In this document: one piece after another, positions 44,161 through 52,939 of the stretch
Position numbering within the stretch: position 1 is the first letter of the stretch
Layout of the letters: every line of letters starts with the position of its first letter
Assembly: GCF_037081715.1 (NCBI RefSeq)
Contig: NZ_JAZDDH010000001.1
Location: forward strand, 1,798,001 to 1,862,000
DNA length: 64,000 nt
Reading direction: 5' to 3'
DNA from: Halalkalicoccus sp. CG83
GTDB lineage: Archaea; Halobacteriota; Halobacteria; Halobacteriales; Halalkalicoccaceae
The notes under the pieces: generated by a model
Told to the model about the DNA's origin: nothing
The model's database searches: none
The model's input: the letters and a program-made list of their open reading frames with translations, nothing else
Position numbers and translations under genes: made by a program

Positions 44161-45705
44161 TCACGACGTTCGGTTACGGGTATCGACGGGTTGTGTCTCC
44201 GCCTCCATCTTCGTTCCCCGTTCGGGATCGTGCGGTAGTTTCATTGGAACGGGGGTATCCGACGCTAGCGACGAGTAGCGCAGGATGAACGGCGCAGAGA
44301 GGAACGATCCTGCCCACAGCCCGATCAGGAGGATCAAGCCCGGGTTGTGACGACGCACGATGAGTGCGCCGGCCAGAAGCAGCCCGAACCCCACTTCAGG
44401 GTAGGTGTGCTGGAGGCTCTCGCTCCAATCGAACTCTCTGGACACCTTCCGCGACGGGATCCAAACGGAACGGCCGAGCAGTAGCGCGCCCGTCACCCGC
44501 AGACTCATCCCGAGTACGACCAGCGTCTCGAGCGTCGCGGTCGCAAGAAACGCCCGTAGCTCCCGCCGTGCGACGACGCCTCGATGGAAGAAGATGAAGG
44601 CGAAGACGAGGGCCGCGAACGCCGCGCTCGGGACCGCGGCGTCGCCGAACGCGGGGAGGATCGTAGCGAGAACGACCAGTCCTAACAGGATCGGCGTGAC
44701 CGTATAGAACATGATCGGCGTAAGGCAGTTCATTCGGGTACCGATCGAGACGTCGCTCGAGAACAGCAACGGGAGCATCTGTCGGTTGGCTCGTACCCAG
44801 CGTACCGTTCGAACGCGGAGTGCGTGGAGGTCGAGCGGAAAGCCCTCGTAGGATCGCTGATCCACGACGATCGTCTGCCATCCCGCCTTGTCGAGCTTCG
44901 TGGTGAGTACGAAATCCTCGCAGAGTAGGTGTTCGTCGTATCCTCCCACGTCGAGGACCGCCCGCTTTCGGATCAGCCCCGCCGATCCCCAGTAGGTGTT
45001 CTGTCCGTAGACGAGCTTCGTGACCAGCGGCGAGATACGGGTCGACCACTTCACGCCGCGGCCGATGATCCTGGCGAAGGGAGTCGTCGCGAGGTCGGGA
45101 TGGACCTCCTTGAGCGTCTGGAAGATACCGACGTCCGCGTTCTCCGGATGCTCGGCGTGCTCAACCAATCGGGTTACGTTGCCCGGCGCGAGCATCGTAT
45201 CCGCGTCCAGGGTGATGAAGTACTCGTACTCGTCGCCGTGTTCGGCGAGCCAATCGTTGATGATACCGCACTTCCCTCCCCGGCCGTTCTCGCGAGTGTA
45301 TCGCCGCCAGCGGCCGAACTTCCGTTCCGTGTCTATGGCGGTTCTATCGTCGCTGTCGGAGAGAATCCAGTAGTCGACCGGGTATTCGACGGCCCGTTCA
45401 GTTTCCTCGAGACAGCCCGGAAGGACGTCGTTGTAGGTGGTGTACAGAACCGCGACGTTGGGTCCGGCGTCCAGGAGGCGCTTTCGATCGAGCGTCTCGC
45501 CGGCGTATGCGAAGTGATAGACGAAGTTCGTTAGCAGGAGCGAGAAGGGAAGAAACGCGACCGTAGAAAGCATGAGATACGTGTAATCCAGAAACGTCCG
45601 CGGACCGATGAGGAGCCACTGAACGACCGCCAGCACGGCCCAGACGACGCCGACCGTTCCGAGATGGACGCCCCCCTGTAGGAGTCTACTCTGAAGACGA
45701 GTCAC
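44161..45705 (-). CDS. Family 2 membrane glycosyltransferase
   Basis: This 514-residue protein has two N-terminal membrane spans, a GT-A domain (PNVAVLYTTYNDVLPGCLEETERAVEYP, DADTMLAPGN as the DxD metal site, CEDFVLTTKL with the ED pair, and the (Q/R)xxRW-type RVRTVRWVRANRQ) and about five further spans. This is the processive cellulose/hyaluronan synthase-like layout. It probably makes an extracellular or membrane-attached polysaccharide from a nucleotide sugar. There are no partner export genes nearby. The promoter has CATAAATAAACC at about 45739-45750. Confidence 0.92.
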   Translation of the reverse strand: MTRLQSRLLQGGVHLGTVGVVWAVLAVVQWLLIGPRTFLDYTYLMLSTVAFLPFSLLLTNFVYHFAYAGETLDRKRLLDAGPNVAVLYTTYNDVLPGCLEETERAVEYPVDYWILSDSDDRTAIDTERKFGRWRRYTRENGRGGKCGIINDWLAEHGDEYEYFITLDADTMLAPGNVTRLVEHAEHPENADVGIFQTLKEVHPDLATTPFARIIGRGVKWSTRISPLVTKLVYGQNTYWGSAGLIRKRAVLDVGGYDEHLLCEDFVLTTKLDKAGWQTIVVDQRSYEGFPLDLHALRVRTVRWVRANRQMLPLLFSSDVSIGTRMNCLTPIMFYTVTPILLGLVVLATILPAFGDAAVPSAAFAALVFAFIFFHRGVVARRELRAFLATATLETLVVLGMSLRVTGALLLGRSVWIPSRKVSREFDWSESLQHTYPEVGFGLLLAGALIVRRHNPGLILLIGLWAGSFLSAPFILRYSSLASDTPVPMKLPHDPERGTKMEAETQPVDTRNRTS

Positions 45706-45918
45706 GAGGGATCGCTACCAGACACATCCCGTATCTGAGGTTTATTTATGTAGGTGCTTATCGCTGCTGTCGGGAGCGTTCTGTATCGACTAGACGGTCC
45801 CGCTGGGACGAGTGACGGTAGATGACGGGCTAGAGTCTGGAAACGAAGTCGTGAGAGAAGGAGGCAATCATGACGAGGAGGACGCAAGGTAAATACCACG
45901 CGCCCGTAACGACCGTAC

Positions 45919-47244
45919 ATGACTGAGTCCCGGGTGGAGATCTACACCAAGAACGACTGTCCGTACTGCGAGAAGGCGAAGGACCTCTTCGACGCGAAGG
46001 GCGTCGAGTACGAGGAGTACAACGTCTCGGAGGACGAGGCGTTGTTCGAGGAGATGGTCGACCGTGCCGAGGGCCGACAGACCGCCCCGGAGGTGTTCGT
46101 CGACGACGAACTGATCGGCGGTTGGGACGAGACGAGCGCGCTGAACGAGACCGGCGAACTCGACGACCTGCTGGGGATCGAGGCCGAGGAGAACAAGGGC
46201 GAGGAGAGCCACCGCCGGCTGATGATCGCCGGCAGCGGCATCTCCGGGCTGACCGCGGCGATCTACGCCGCGCGATCGAACAACGAACCGTTGGTCGTCG
46301 AGGGAACCGAACCGGGCGGCCAGCTCACCTTGACCACCGACGTGGCGAACTACCCCGGCTTCCCCGAGGGGATCAGCGGGCCCGACCTGATCAACAACAT
46401 GAAGGAGCAGGCGACGCAGTTCGGCGCCGACGTGATCAACGGCGTCATCGAGGAGGTCGACGACTCCTCGCGACCCTATCGCGTGCGCATGAAGAACGGC
46501 GACGTCTACACGACCGACGCGTTCATCGTCGCCAGCGGGGCGAGCGCCCGAACGCTCGGCGTCCCCGGCGAGGACGAGATGATGGGCTACGGCGTCTCGA
46601 CCTGTGCGACCTGTGACGGCGCGTTCTTCCGCGACGAGGAGATGGTCGTCGTCGGCGGGGGCGACGCCGCCATGGAGGAGGCGACCTTCCTCACGAAGTT
46701 CGCCTCCAAGGTGTATCTGGTCCACCGCCGCGAGGAGTTCCGGGCGGAGGACTACTGGATCGACCGGATCGAGGAGGAGGTCGAGGAGGGCAACGTCGAG
46801 ATCCTCCGGAACACCGAGGTGACGGAGATCCACGGTACCCCCGACCTCGGCGTCGAGAACGTCACTCTGGTCTCCCATCCCGAGGGCCACCCCACCGAGA
46901 GGCTCGACGACCCCGAAACCGAGGAGCGCGAGCTCGACGTCGGCGCGTTCTTCATCGCGATCGGCCACACCCCGAATACGGAGTACCTCGAAGACACGGG
47001 CGTGGAGATGGACGAGGAGGGCTATCTGGAGACCCGCGGCGGGACCGGCGGCGGCCAGACCCGGACCGACGTTCCGGGGATCTTCGGAGCGGGCGACGTC
47101 GTCGACTACCACTACCAGCAGGCGATCACCGCCGGCGGCATGGGCTGTAAGGCGGCGATCGATGCCGACGAGTACCTCGAGAACCTCGAGCGCGAGGAAC
47201 GGAGCACCGCGGGCGAGCCCGCGATGGCGGAATCGGACGACTGA
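45919..47244 (+). CDS. Glutaredoxin-thioredoxin reductase fusion protein
   Basis: This 441-residue protein combines an N-terminal glutaredoxin (about 1-88: VEIYTKNDCPYCEKAKDLF with Cys14/Cys17, and the TAPEVFVDDELIGG cis-Pro loop) with a flavoprotein thioredoxin reductase (from about 98: GSGISG at 105-110, redox pair Cys229/Cys232 in STCATCDGAFF, GGGDAAMEEA, and HRREEFR for the NADPH phosphate). The frame is continuous, with no internal start or stop between the domains. NADPH electrons could pass directly from the reductase to the attached Grx. A TATA-like GGTAAATACC (45888-45897) lies about 26 bases before the ATG. Confidence 0.94.
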   Translation: MTESRVEIYTKNDCPYCEKAKDLFDAKGVEYEEYNVSEDEALFEEMVDRAEGRQTAPEVFVDDELIGGWDETSALNETGELDDLLGIEAEENKGEESHRRLMIAGSGISGLTAAIYAARSNNEPLVVEGTEPGGQLTLTTDVANYPGFPEGISGPDLINNMKEQATQFGADVINGVIEEVDDSSRPYRVRMKNGDVYTTDAFIVASGASARTLGVPGEDEMMGYGVSTCATCDGAFFRDEEMVVVGGGDAAMEEATFLTKFASKVYLVHRREEFRAEDYWIDRIEEEVEEGNVEILRNTEVTEIHGTPDLGVENVTLVSHPEGHPTERLDDPETEERELDVGAFFIAIGHTPNTEYLEDTGVEMDEEGYLETRGGTGGGQTRTDVPGIFGAGDVVDYHYQQAITAGGMGCKAAIDADEYLENLEREERSTAGEPAMAESDD

Positions 47245-47604
47245 TCGGGACCTCCCCTCGTTTCTCCGTTCTCAGGAGTAACCCCATCGAACTCCTCGAT
47301 CGCCGATCCGTTCCGGATATCGTGTCGGAGAGAAGGCGTACATCGATGTCCCCCTGATTCGATTCTTCGCTTCTCGATGGCTCGGGCTGTCTCGAACCAC
47401 TTCATCCCGCCGAGCGGGCTCTCGTACGTGTCCTGTGGGCATCCGGCCGCGGGACAGGAATCGGGAGTTTCGATACAGACCTCGGTTTCCGTCCTGTGGA
47501 ACGCGTCCGATCGGAGGAACGCTTCGGTGATCGAGACGACAAGTGGACCGATCAGTCGAGATCTGCACCACCTTTTTTTCATCCGACGACCGAGACACAC
47601 CGAC
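47245..47604. other. Gap without a firm gene
   Basis: A minus-strand frame in 47330-47530 encodes a Cys-containing segment (VCIETPDSCPAAGCPQ followed by ESPLGGMKWFETARAIEKRR) that looks somewhat protein-like, but it has no good start and runs on into the reductase gene without a natural end. It may be a gene remnant. The T-rich CACCTTTTTTTCATCC (47567-47582) is a possible promoter for the next gene. Confidence 0.35.
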
Positions 47605-47949
47605 GTGACTGAGACCACCGCTTCGGAGGCTGAAAACTCGTTTCGGATGCTGCCTGTATTGACGATGCTGGTCGGGGCGATGGTCGTCGGAGCGGGGATG
47701 CTGCTCCTCGCTGAATCGAGGTTGGGTGGGGCTCACATCGTAGCTATCGGACTCTCCCTGTTCTGCTCGGGACTGGTCGTGACGAGATGGGCTGCCGACC
47801 GTTTCACCCTCCGACCGACGGACCAACGACGATGGTCGATGGCGTTTGCAGTACTGGCTGGGCTCTTGCTGGTTCTGTTCGTCTCGATCAACTGGATGAC
47901 GTTTGGAGAGGGGCAGTTCGGAAGCGACGGCTTCGAAGAGGTCGGCTGA
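47605..47949 (+). CDS. Small three-span membrane protein
   Basis: The GTG start gives 114 residues: a short acidic N-terminus (TETTASEAENSFR), three membrane spans (about 14-34, 39-58 and 71-92) and an acidic end (EGQFGSDGFEEVG). No family was recognised. A T-run about 30 bases upstream may be the promoter. The frame is open back to 47377, but the upstream part lacks hydrophobic or conserved features, so I used the GTG. The following 210 bases up to 48160 show nothing clear. Confidence 0.65.
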   Translation: MTETTASEAENSFRMLPVLTMLVGAMVVGAGMLLLAESRLGGAHIVAIGLSLFCSGLVVTRWAADRFTLRPTDQRRWSMAFAVLAGLLLVLFVSINWMTFGEGQFGSDGFEEVG

Positions 47950-48160
47950 GCGCTATCCGCATACCGTCTCCGTGCCGATCAACCCACCTCTACCGACCAT
48001 CGACTACTTCAACGAGCTACCGAACCCGTAGAGCCGGTGACGATATCGAGGCCTCACAGAGGGCGTTCCACTGAACTCGAATCCGGGCGGAAACGGCGTC
48101 GGACACCGGTATCGTAGGGCCCTGATCCGCTGGTCTTCGGGGCTCGAAGCCCGAGACGGA

Positions 48161-48706
48161 CTACCGTAGCGTTTCGTGGGTCCCCGCCCACTCGATTAGA
48201 CGTTCCCTCGCCTTCCGCTCCCGGCGCGAGATCGGATCGTTCGTTCCCAGTTCCTGGCCCGAGAAGGCGTTCATGACGACGAGTTCGGCGTCCGCACAGG
48301 CGGCGAGCAGCGCCTCCACGTCGCTCCCCTCGTGCTGAAAGGGGATCGTCGCGTCGTTGACGAAGACCGCCTCCGCCTCCGGCGCCTCCTCGATCAGCAC
48401 CCTCGCCCGCTCGGCGTTCTCGCGGGCGAGTCGTCTCGCCTCCGTGGGCGTCTCGCCCTCCGCCCGGGGTGCGTGGGCGTCGAGAGCGCCGATCCACGCT
48501 GTCTCGGGGATGTCGACGAACCGCGAGAGACGTCCACCTAGCAGGACGCCGTCGCGCTCGATCTCGGGGGCGAAGTCGAGGATCACGACCCCTTCGGCGT
48601 CGTGGGCGCCGATCCAGCGCTCGAGCGTCCGGGCGGTCAGCCGGGTCTTCCCGACGTTCGAGGGGCCGGTCAGGAGCACCCGCCCCCGGAGAGGGAGATC
48701 GCTCAC
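48161..48706 (-). CDS. P-loop ATPase/NTPase coupled to NRAMP-like transporter
   Basis: This 181-residue protein starts with GTG and has a Walker A GPSNVGKT (about 14-21), a following strand GVVILDFAPEIERDG, and a second conserved part ending AVFVNDATIPFQH and LVVMNAFSGQELG. It resembles small nucleotide-binding proteins such as mobilisation or kinase-like P-loop domains, but I cannot name a family. Its start overlaps the stop of the upstream transporter gene (GTGA), which implies coupled translation and a shared process. Confidence 0.82.
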   Translation of the reverse strand: MSDLPLRGRVLLTGPSNVGKTRLTARTLERWIGAHDAEGVVILDFAPEIERDGVLLGGRLSRFVDIPETAWIGALDAHAPRAEGETPTEARRLARENAERARVLIEEAPEAEAVFVNDATIPFQHEGSDVEALLAACADAELVVMNAFSGQELGTNDPISRRERKARERLIEWAGTHETLR

Positions 48707-50037
48707 GTCTCCGTCGGCGTGCCGATCCGCGTGGCCGCGCGGACGAACTTCACGGCGAGCAGGACGGTCGCCAACCCGATCCCGGCGGCGAAGGCGACGA
48801 CGAACGCCGAGAGGGGATCGGTGACGACGGCGGCCTGTTCGCGGACGAACGTGCTGGCGGTGACCAGCGCCACGCCGAGCAGCACGAGACCCCCGAGGTT
48901 CGCCGCAAGCGGGGCGGTCTCGTCGACGATCGCCGGATCGTTGAGTAGATAGAGGATCAGAACGATCGCGAACGGCGTCCCGACGAGGCCGAAGGCGAGC
49001 ACCAACACGAGCAGCGAGAGGAACGACCCTCCGAGAAAGGCACCGGCGGCGGAGGCGAGCGCGACGCCGGCGAGCAGCACGCGGTAGCGCGGGTCGTCGA
49101 TCGATCGCCCCCAGTCGAGCTTGTCGGCGAGGAGATACGGCGGGACGACCGTGTTGCCCCCGAGCGTCGAGACCGCGGCGCCGAGCAGTCCGAACAGGAA
49201 CAGCCACGTCGCGTACGTGCCGACCGTCGGTTCGAGCGCGCGTCCCGCCTCGACCGCGGTGATCGATGGCCCCTCGAGTACGCTCGCAGCGACGAGGAAG
49301 ATCGCGAGGCTGTAGCCCCCGAAGGCGACGAGCATCGAGCTTCCGACGTCGAACCGGGCCAGCCCCGCGTCCGCTCGGGTCCACCCTCGCGCACGCATCG
49401 TGTAGCCCTGCATCGTCAGCAGGGTGACGTGGACTGCGCCGCCGAGGACGCCCGCGGCGACGAGCGCGCCGTCGAGCCCGGCGGGGATTCGGGGGAGGAG
49501 CCCGCTCGCGGCCGCACCGGCGTCGATGGGGACGACGAGCGCGGTCGCGACGAACGCGAGCACGACCAGCGAGACGAGCAGCTTCGCGCCGAGCTCCGCG
49601 ATCCGATAGCCGCCGCTCGCGAGACCGACCGCGAGCACCACCGCCCAGACGACCCCCCAGAGTCGAGCGTCGACCCCGGTCAGGACGGCGCTCACGTCCG
49701 CGACCGTCTTCATGATCACCAGCTGGGCGAGACCCGCGGCGAGCACGACGTCGATCACCAGCACCCAGGCCCAGCCCTCACCCAGGTGGCGTTCGACGGT
49801 GGTCACGATCCCCTCCTCGGTGAGAAGCCCCAGCCGAGCGGCGAGATACTGCCCGACCGTGCCGAGCACCGCCGATCCCACCACGACCCAGAGGAGCGTA
49901 TAGCCGTAGCCTGCTCCGGCGGCGAGCAGGCTGGCCATCGTCGCCGGCCCCGCGGCGATCGCTCCCGCGATCCAGGTCGGCCCCAGCCGCGACGCGTACG
50001 ACTCGACCCGTTCCTCGTCCGTCGATTCTACGCTCAT
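48703..50037 (-). CDS. NRAMP-family-like transporter with divergent metal site
   Basis: This 444-residue protein has about 11 membrane spans and the overall NRAMP pattern: a first span GPTWIAGAIAAGPATMASLLAAGAGYGYTLLW and a sixth-span region GAVHVTLLTMQGYTMRARGW. In typical NRAMP proteins the first helix has DPGN with metal-binding Asp and Asn, and helix 6 has a metal-binding Met (MPH); here those positions read AGPAT and GAVHV. The substrate may therefore not be Mn2+ or Fe2+. It is followed by the overlapping P-loop gene. Confidence 0.82.
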   Translation of the reverse strand: MSVESTDEERVESYASRLGPTWIAGAIAAGPATMASLLAAGAGYGYTLLWVVVGSAVLGTVGQYLAARLGLLTEEGIVTTVERHLGEGWAWVLVIDVVLAAGLAQLVIMKTVADVSAVLTGVDARLWGVVWAVVLAVGLASGGYRIAELGAKLLVSLVVLAFVATALVVPIDAGAAASGLLPRIPAGLDGALVAAGVLGGAVHVTLLTMQGYTMRARGWTRADAGLARFDVGSSMLVAFGGYSLAIFLVAASVLEGPSITAVEAGRALEPTVGTYATWLFLFGLLGAAVSTLGGNTVVPPYLLADKLDWGRSIDDPRYRVLLAGVALASAAGAFLGGSFLSLLVLVLAFGLVGTPFAIVLILYLLNDPAIVDETAPLAANLGGLVLLGVALVTASTFVREQAAVVTDPLSAFVVAFAAGIGLATVLLAVKFVRAATRIGTPTET

Positions 50038-50088
50038 CGACCGGACTACACGCCCGGCGTATATAATCGCGTGGTATTACTCGAGTGT

Positions 50089-51276
50089 TCAGTCGTCGAT
50101 CTCGGGTAGCTCCGCAGTCTCGGAGAGGGGTCCGCCGATTCGAAAGCCCTCCTCGCTATCGCGCGGAGCATGCACTCGCTGGGGGTAGGGGATCGTGATC
50201 CCCTCGCGGTCGAAGGCCGCCTTGATCGCCTCGATCACGTCGGTCCGTGCCTTCCACTTCCGGCGCATGGTCGGATCGCCGATCCAGACTCGGAGCTCGA
50301 GCACGATCGAGGAGTCGTCGAAGCGTTTCGCGACTGCCTGCGGGTTCGGGGAACTCCGTATCGACTCGAGGTCGTCCACGGCCTCGACCATGACGTCGCG
50401 CGCGTGTTCGGTGTCGGCCGTGTAGTCGACCCCGACCTCGACGTCGACCCGGAGCTGGTCGTTTCGCGAGAGGTTCTTGAGCTGGCTGCTCGTGATCTCG
50501 TCGTTCGGGATCAGGACGTACTCGTCGCTGAAGGTCTGGATCTTGGTGTTGAAGATGGTCACGTCGGTGACGATGCCGCTTCGGTCCTCGTCGCCGCCCG
50601 CATCGACGGCGATCCAGTCGCCGACGCGGAACGGCCGCGAGAACAGCAGGACGAACCCCGCGATCGTGGCCGCGAACGTCTCTCGCGCCGCGAGACCGAT
50701 GATCGCGGTGATCGCGCCCGCCCCGATGAAGATGTTCGTGAGGTTGACCCCCCAAATGGTGAGGATGACCGTGGCGGCTACGGCCGCGATTCCGACGTCC
50801 GCGACGTGGTAGGCCACCTCGCTCTGGTGTTCCGTGATCGAGGATCCCTCCGCGAGCTTGTCGATCGACCGGTTGACGAACCGCATTAACAGGTAGGCGA
50901 TCAGGACCACCGAGACCGTGACGAGCTGCTGGATCGCCGTCCATCGGTCGAACGCCAGCGTCTCGAGGACTACCAGGAGCATGAACGTGACGTGCCAGAT
51001 CACGCTGAACAGGTAGACCGCGGCGACGATGACGACGAGCAGCCACGCGATACGGCCCCCCTCGGCGATCTGCCTTCCGTACCGATCCGACAGCACCGCC
51101 TCGAGACGCCGACCGAACTTCAGCCCCAGCACGACTAGCCCCACCAGCAGCACCGTCACGAACAGCTGAACTTCGACCGATGAGAGGTACGCCTGCTGGA
51201 GGTCGGGGATCGGGTCGGGTCGCAGCGGGGATTGGAGGGGGACCACCGTCCCGTCCGGTACCGGTCCGGTGTTCAT
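50089..51276 (-). CDS. MscS-family mechanosensitive channel
   Basis: This protein has about four membrane spans (first near 35-53) and the MscS core: pore-lining GAGAITAIIGLAARETFAATIAGFVLLFSRPFRVGDWI followed by the beta domain VTDVTIFNTKIQTFSDEYVLIPNDEI and the C-terminal alpha/beta domain. It opens under membrane tension to release solutes. I put the start at MNTGPV (395 residues) because the minus-strand TGTTTTTTAT element (51300-51309) is 26-30 bases upstream of it. Two further in-frame ATGs (51294, 51327) lie at or beyond that promoter. Confidence 0.92.
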   Translation of the reverse strand: MNTGPVPDGTVVPLQSPLRPDPIPDLQQAYLSSVEVQLFVTVLLVGLVVLGLKFGRRLEAVLSDRYGRQIAEGGRIAWLLVVIVAAVYLFSVIWHVTFMLLVVLETLAFDRWTAIQQLVTVSVVLIAYLLMRFVNRSIDKLAEGSSITEHQSEVAYHVADVGIAAVAATVILTIWGVNLTNIFIGAGAITAIIGLAARETFAATIAGFVLLFSRPFRVGDWIAVDAGGDEDRSGIVTDVTIFNTKIQTFSDEYVLIPNDEITSSQLKNLSRNDQLRVDVEVGVDYTADTEHARDVMVEAVDDLESIRSSPNPQAVAKRFDDSSIVLELRVWIGDPTMRRKWKARTDVIEAIKAAFDREGITIPYPQRVHAPRDSEEGFRIGGPLSETAELPEIDD

Positions 51277-51503
51277 CTGGCTCCCGTTCGTCATGCGCGG
51301 ATAAAAAACATGTGTCTCTTCAGTCACGACGTCTCGCTAGCGAGGTCTCGTAGATCGATCCAGTCAACGCGACGTCCCCCTCGACCGGCGTTCTAGAGGC
51401 CGTTCAATCCGGAGGTGCGAACGGCCCCTACCCGTAGGTCACGGGCCGACCGATCGGAACGACCAGAACGTTTATCATTTCATACACTAACCTGAGTCAC
51501 GTA

Positions 51504-51518
51504 GAGGGGCCGCCCCTC
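51504..51518. promoter_or_regulatory. Palindrome in promoter of DUF7504-like gene
   Basis: GAGGGGC-c-GCCCCTC is a perfect 7-base palindrome with one central base. It lies 14 bases before the ATG at 51533 and about 20-25 bases after a TATA-like stretch (CATACACTAA, 51481-51490), so it would overlap the start of transcription. It could be an operator. Confidence 0.4.
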
Positions 51519-51532
51519 CTCGCTCCCCTCCG

Positions 51533-52420
51533 ATGTCCCAACTGACGGTCGACCGATCGAGCACGCTCGTACTCTCCCCGGCGAGCACGACGCTCGACGG
51601 CCTCTGGGAGGGCACTCGACGACTGGAGGACCTCGGGTCGTCGAACGTCCTGCTGGTGGTCTACGGGGAGAGTCCCGGTGCGATCCGGGACGCCTGGCGC
51701 GACCGGATCGACGAGATACCGACGCGCCTCGGCGTCATCGGCGTCGGCGTCGCCGACCGGGATGACGCCGGCGACTCGGTCTCGTCCGAGGGATCCGACG
51801 TCCTATCGGCCGTTCGCGATCCGGCGGACGCGTCCGATCTGGGGATCACGATCAGCCTCTATCTCCAGGACTGGGCGACCGACGACGCGCCGACGGTGTT
51901 CGGCTTCCACTCGCTGACCGCCATGCTCGATCACGTCGATGTCGAGACGACGTTTCGATTTCTCCACGTCCTAGGCCGTCGACTGGCGGACACCGAGACG
52001 GGCAGTCGGTTCTATCTCGATCCGAGGGCGGTCAGTGAACGGACGGTGAGGACTCTCCGGCCGGTGTTCAACGACGTCGTCGAGTGGGATCCACCCGCCA
52101 CCGGTTCGCTGACGCCGGACGCCGCCTACGACGCGATCGGAGCGAGGCGGCGACGCTATGCGTTGTACCACCTGTTCGAGAATCGGGGAGGAGAACGCGT
52201 CGAGACGCTAGCCGCGGCGGTCGCCCGCCGTGAAGGTGTTCTCGATTCCGAGCGCGTCGAGAAGTCGCTCCGGCACGCCCACCTGCCGAAACTGGAGGAC
52301 GTCGGTCTCGTGTCTCTCGATTCCGAGCGCGTCGTGCCGCAAGGCGCGTTCGCGGAGATCGAGCCGTATCTCGTCCCCGCGGTCGAACACGATCTCCCCG
52401 GCGAGGAGCCACCGTTCTAA
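51533..52420 (+). CDS. RecA-like/winged-helix regulator (DUF7504 + DUF7344-like)
   Basis: This 295-residue protein has an N-terminal RecA-fold-like domain without a Walker A (STLVLSPASTTLDGLWEGTRRLEDLGSSNVLLVVYG, and a Walker B-like strand GITISLYLQDWATD) and a C-terminal winged helix of the DUF7344 kind (GARRRRYALYHLFENRGGERVETLAAAVARRE, then RHAHLPKLEDVGLVSLD). Such two-domain proteins are common regulators in haloarchaea, including relatives of the bacterio-opsin activator. The ligand and targets are unknown. A palindrome sits in its promoter. Confidence 0.85.
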   Translation: MSQLTVDRSSTLVLSPASTTLDGLWEGTRRLEDLGSSNVLLVVYGESPGAIRDAWRDRIDEIPTRLGVIGVGVADRDDAGDSVSSEGSDVLSAVRDPADASDLGITISLYLQDWATDDAPTVFGFHSLTAMLDHVDVETTFRFLHVLGRRLADTETGSRFYLDPRAVSERTVRTLRPVFNDVVEWDPPATGSLTPDAAYDAIGARRRRYALYHLFENRGGERVETLAAAVARREGVLDSERVEKSLRHAHLPKLEDVGLVSLDSERVVPQGAFAEIEPYLVPAVEHDLPGEEPPF

Positions 52421-52464
52421 TTAGCCTCCCCATAGTATTGTCACCGAACCGTGTAGTCACGACC

Positions 52465-52758
52465 ATGTCGGAGCGCACCACGTCCGACACGACCGACGAC
52501 AGACGGGAGAGCGAACCGGCCGCCGAACGGAGCGCGGGTGCCCTGCTGACCCGGACGATCCTCCGGATCGGGCTCGCGGTTCTCGGACTCGCCCTGTTGT
52601 TGTTCGCGCTGGGCCAGGCGTTCGGCGTCGACCTCCTCGGTCCGGCGGTCGAACTCCTCACCACCGAGACGGGACGCTGGATCGGGGTCGCACTCCTCGC
52701 GCTCGTGTTGATCAGCGTCGCGGCGAGCGGCTGGCGACGTCGCCGCCCGCCCGCGTAG
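52465..52758 (+). CDS. Small two-span membrane protein
   Basis: This 97-residue protein has a charged N-terminus (ERTTSDTTDDRRESEPAAERS), two spans (about 28-47 and 66-88) and a basic end (WRRRRPPA). It follows the regulator gene by 44 bases on the same strand and may be co-transcribed with it. No family was recognised. Confidence 0.72.
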   Translation: MSERTTSDTTDDRRESEPAAERSAGALLTRTILRIGLAVLGLALLLFALGQAFGVDLLGPAVELLTTETGRWIGVALLALVLISVAASGWRRRRPPA

Positions 52759-52939
52759 GACCGTCGTTCCGGCATACACGCCCTTTATGGCGTATGCGTC
52801 TCCGACCGCCGCTTCGAGACCTCGTTCGTCAGTTCGTAGCCGCGCCGAACGCTCTCCCCGCGGAGGAGCAGCGAACCCCGTTCGCCTTCGTCCTCCCACG
52901 GTCGGCAGGGACTAGTACCGTAGCTCCCCTACTCCGCGT

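Noticed and set aside
47112-47618. A minus-strand frame with a cysteine-rich segment
   Set aside because: It has no good start, and its end lies antisense within the reductase gene. It may contain a remnant of a zinc protein, but that cannot be shown.
47950-48160. A tRNA-like CGAATCC segment
   Set aside because: The surrounding sequence does not fold into a cloverleaf, and no acceptor stem partner was found.
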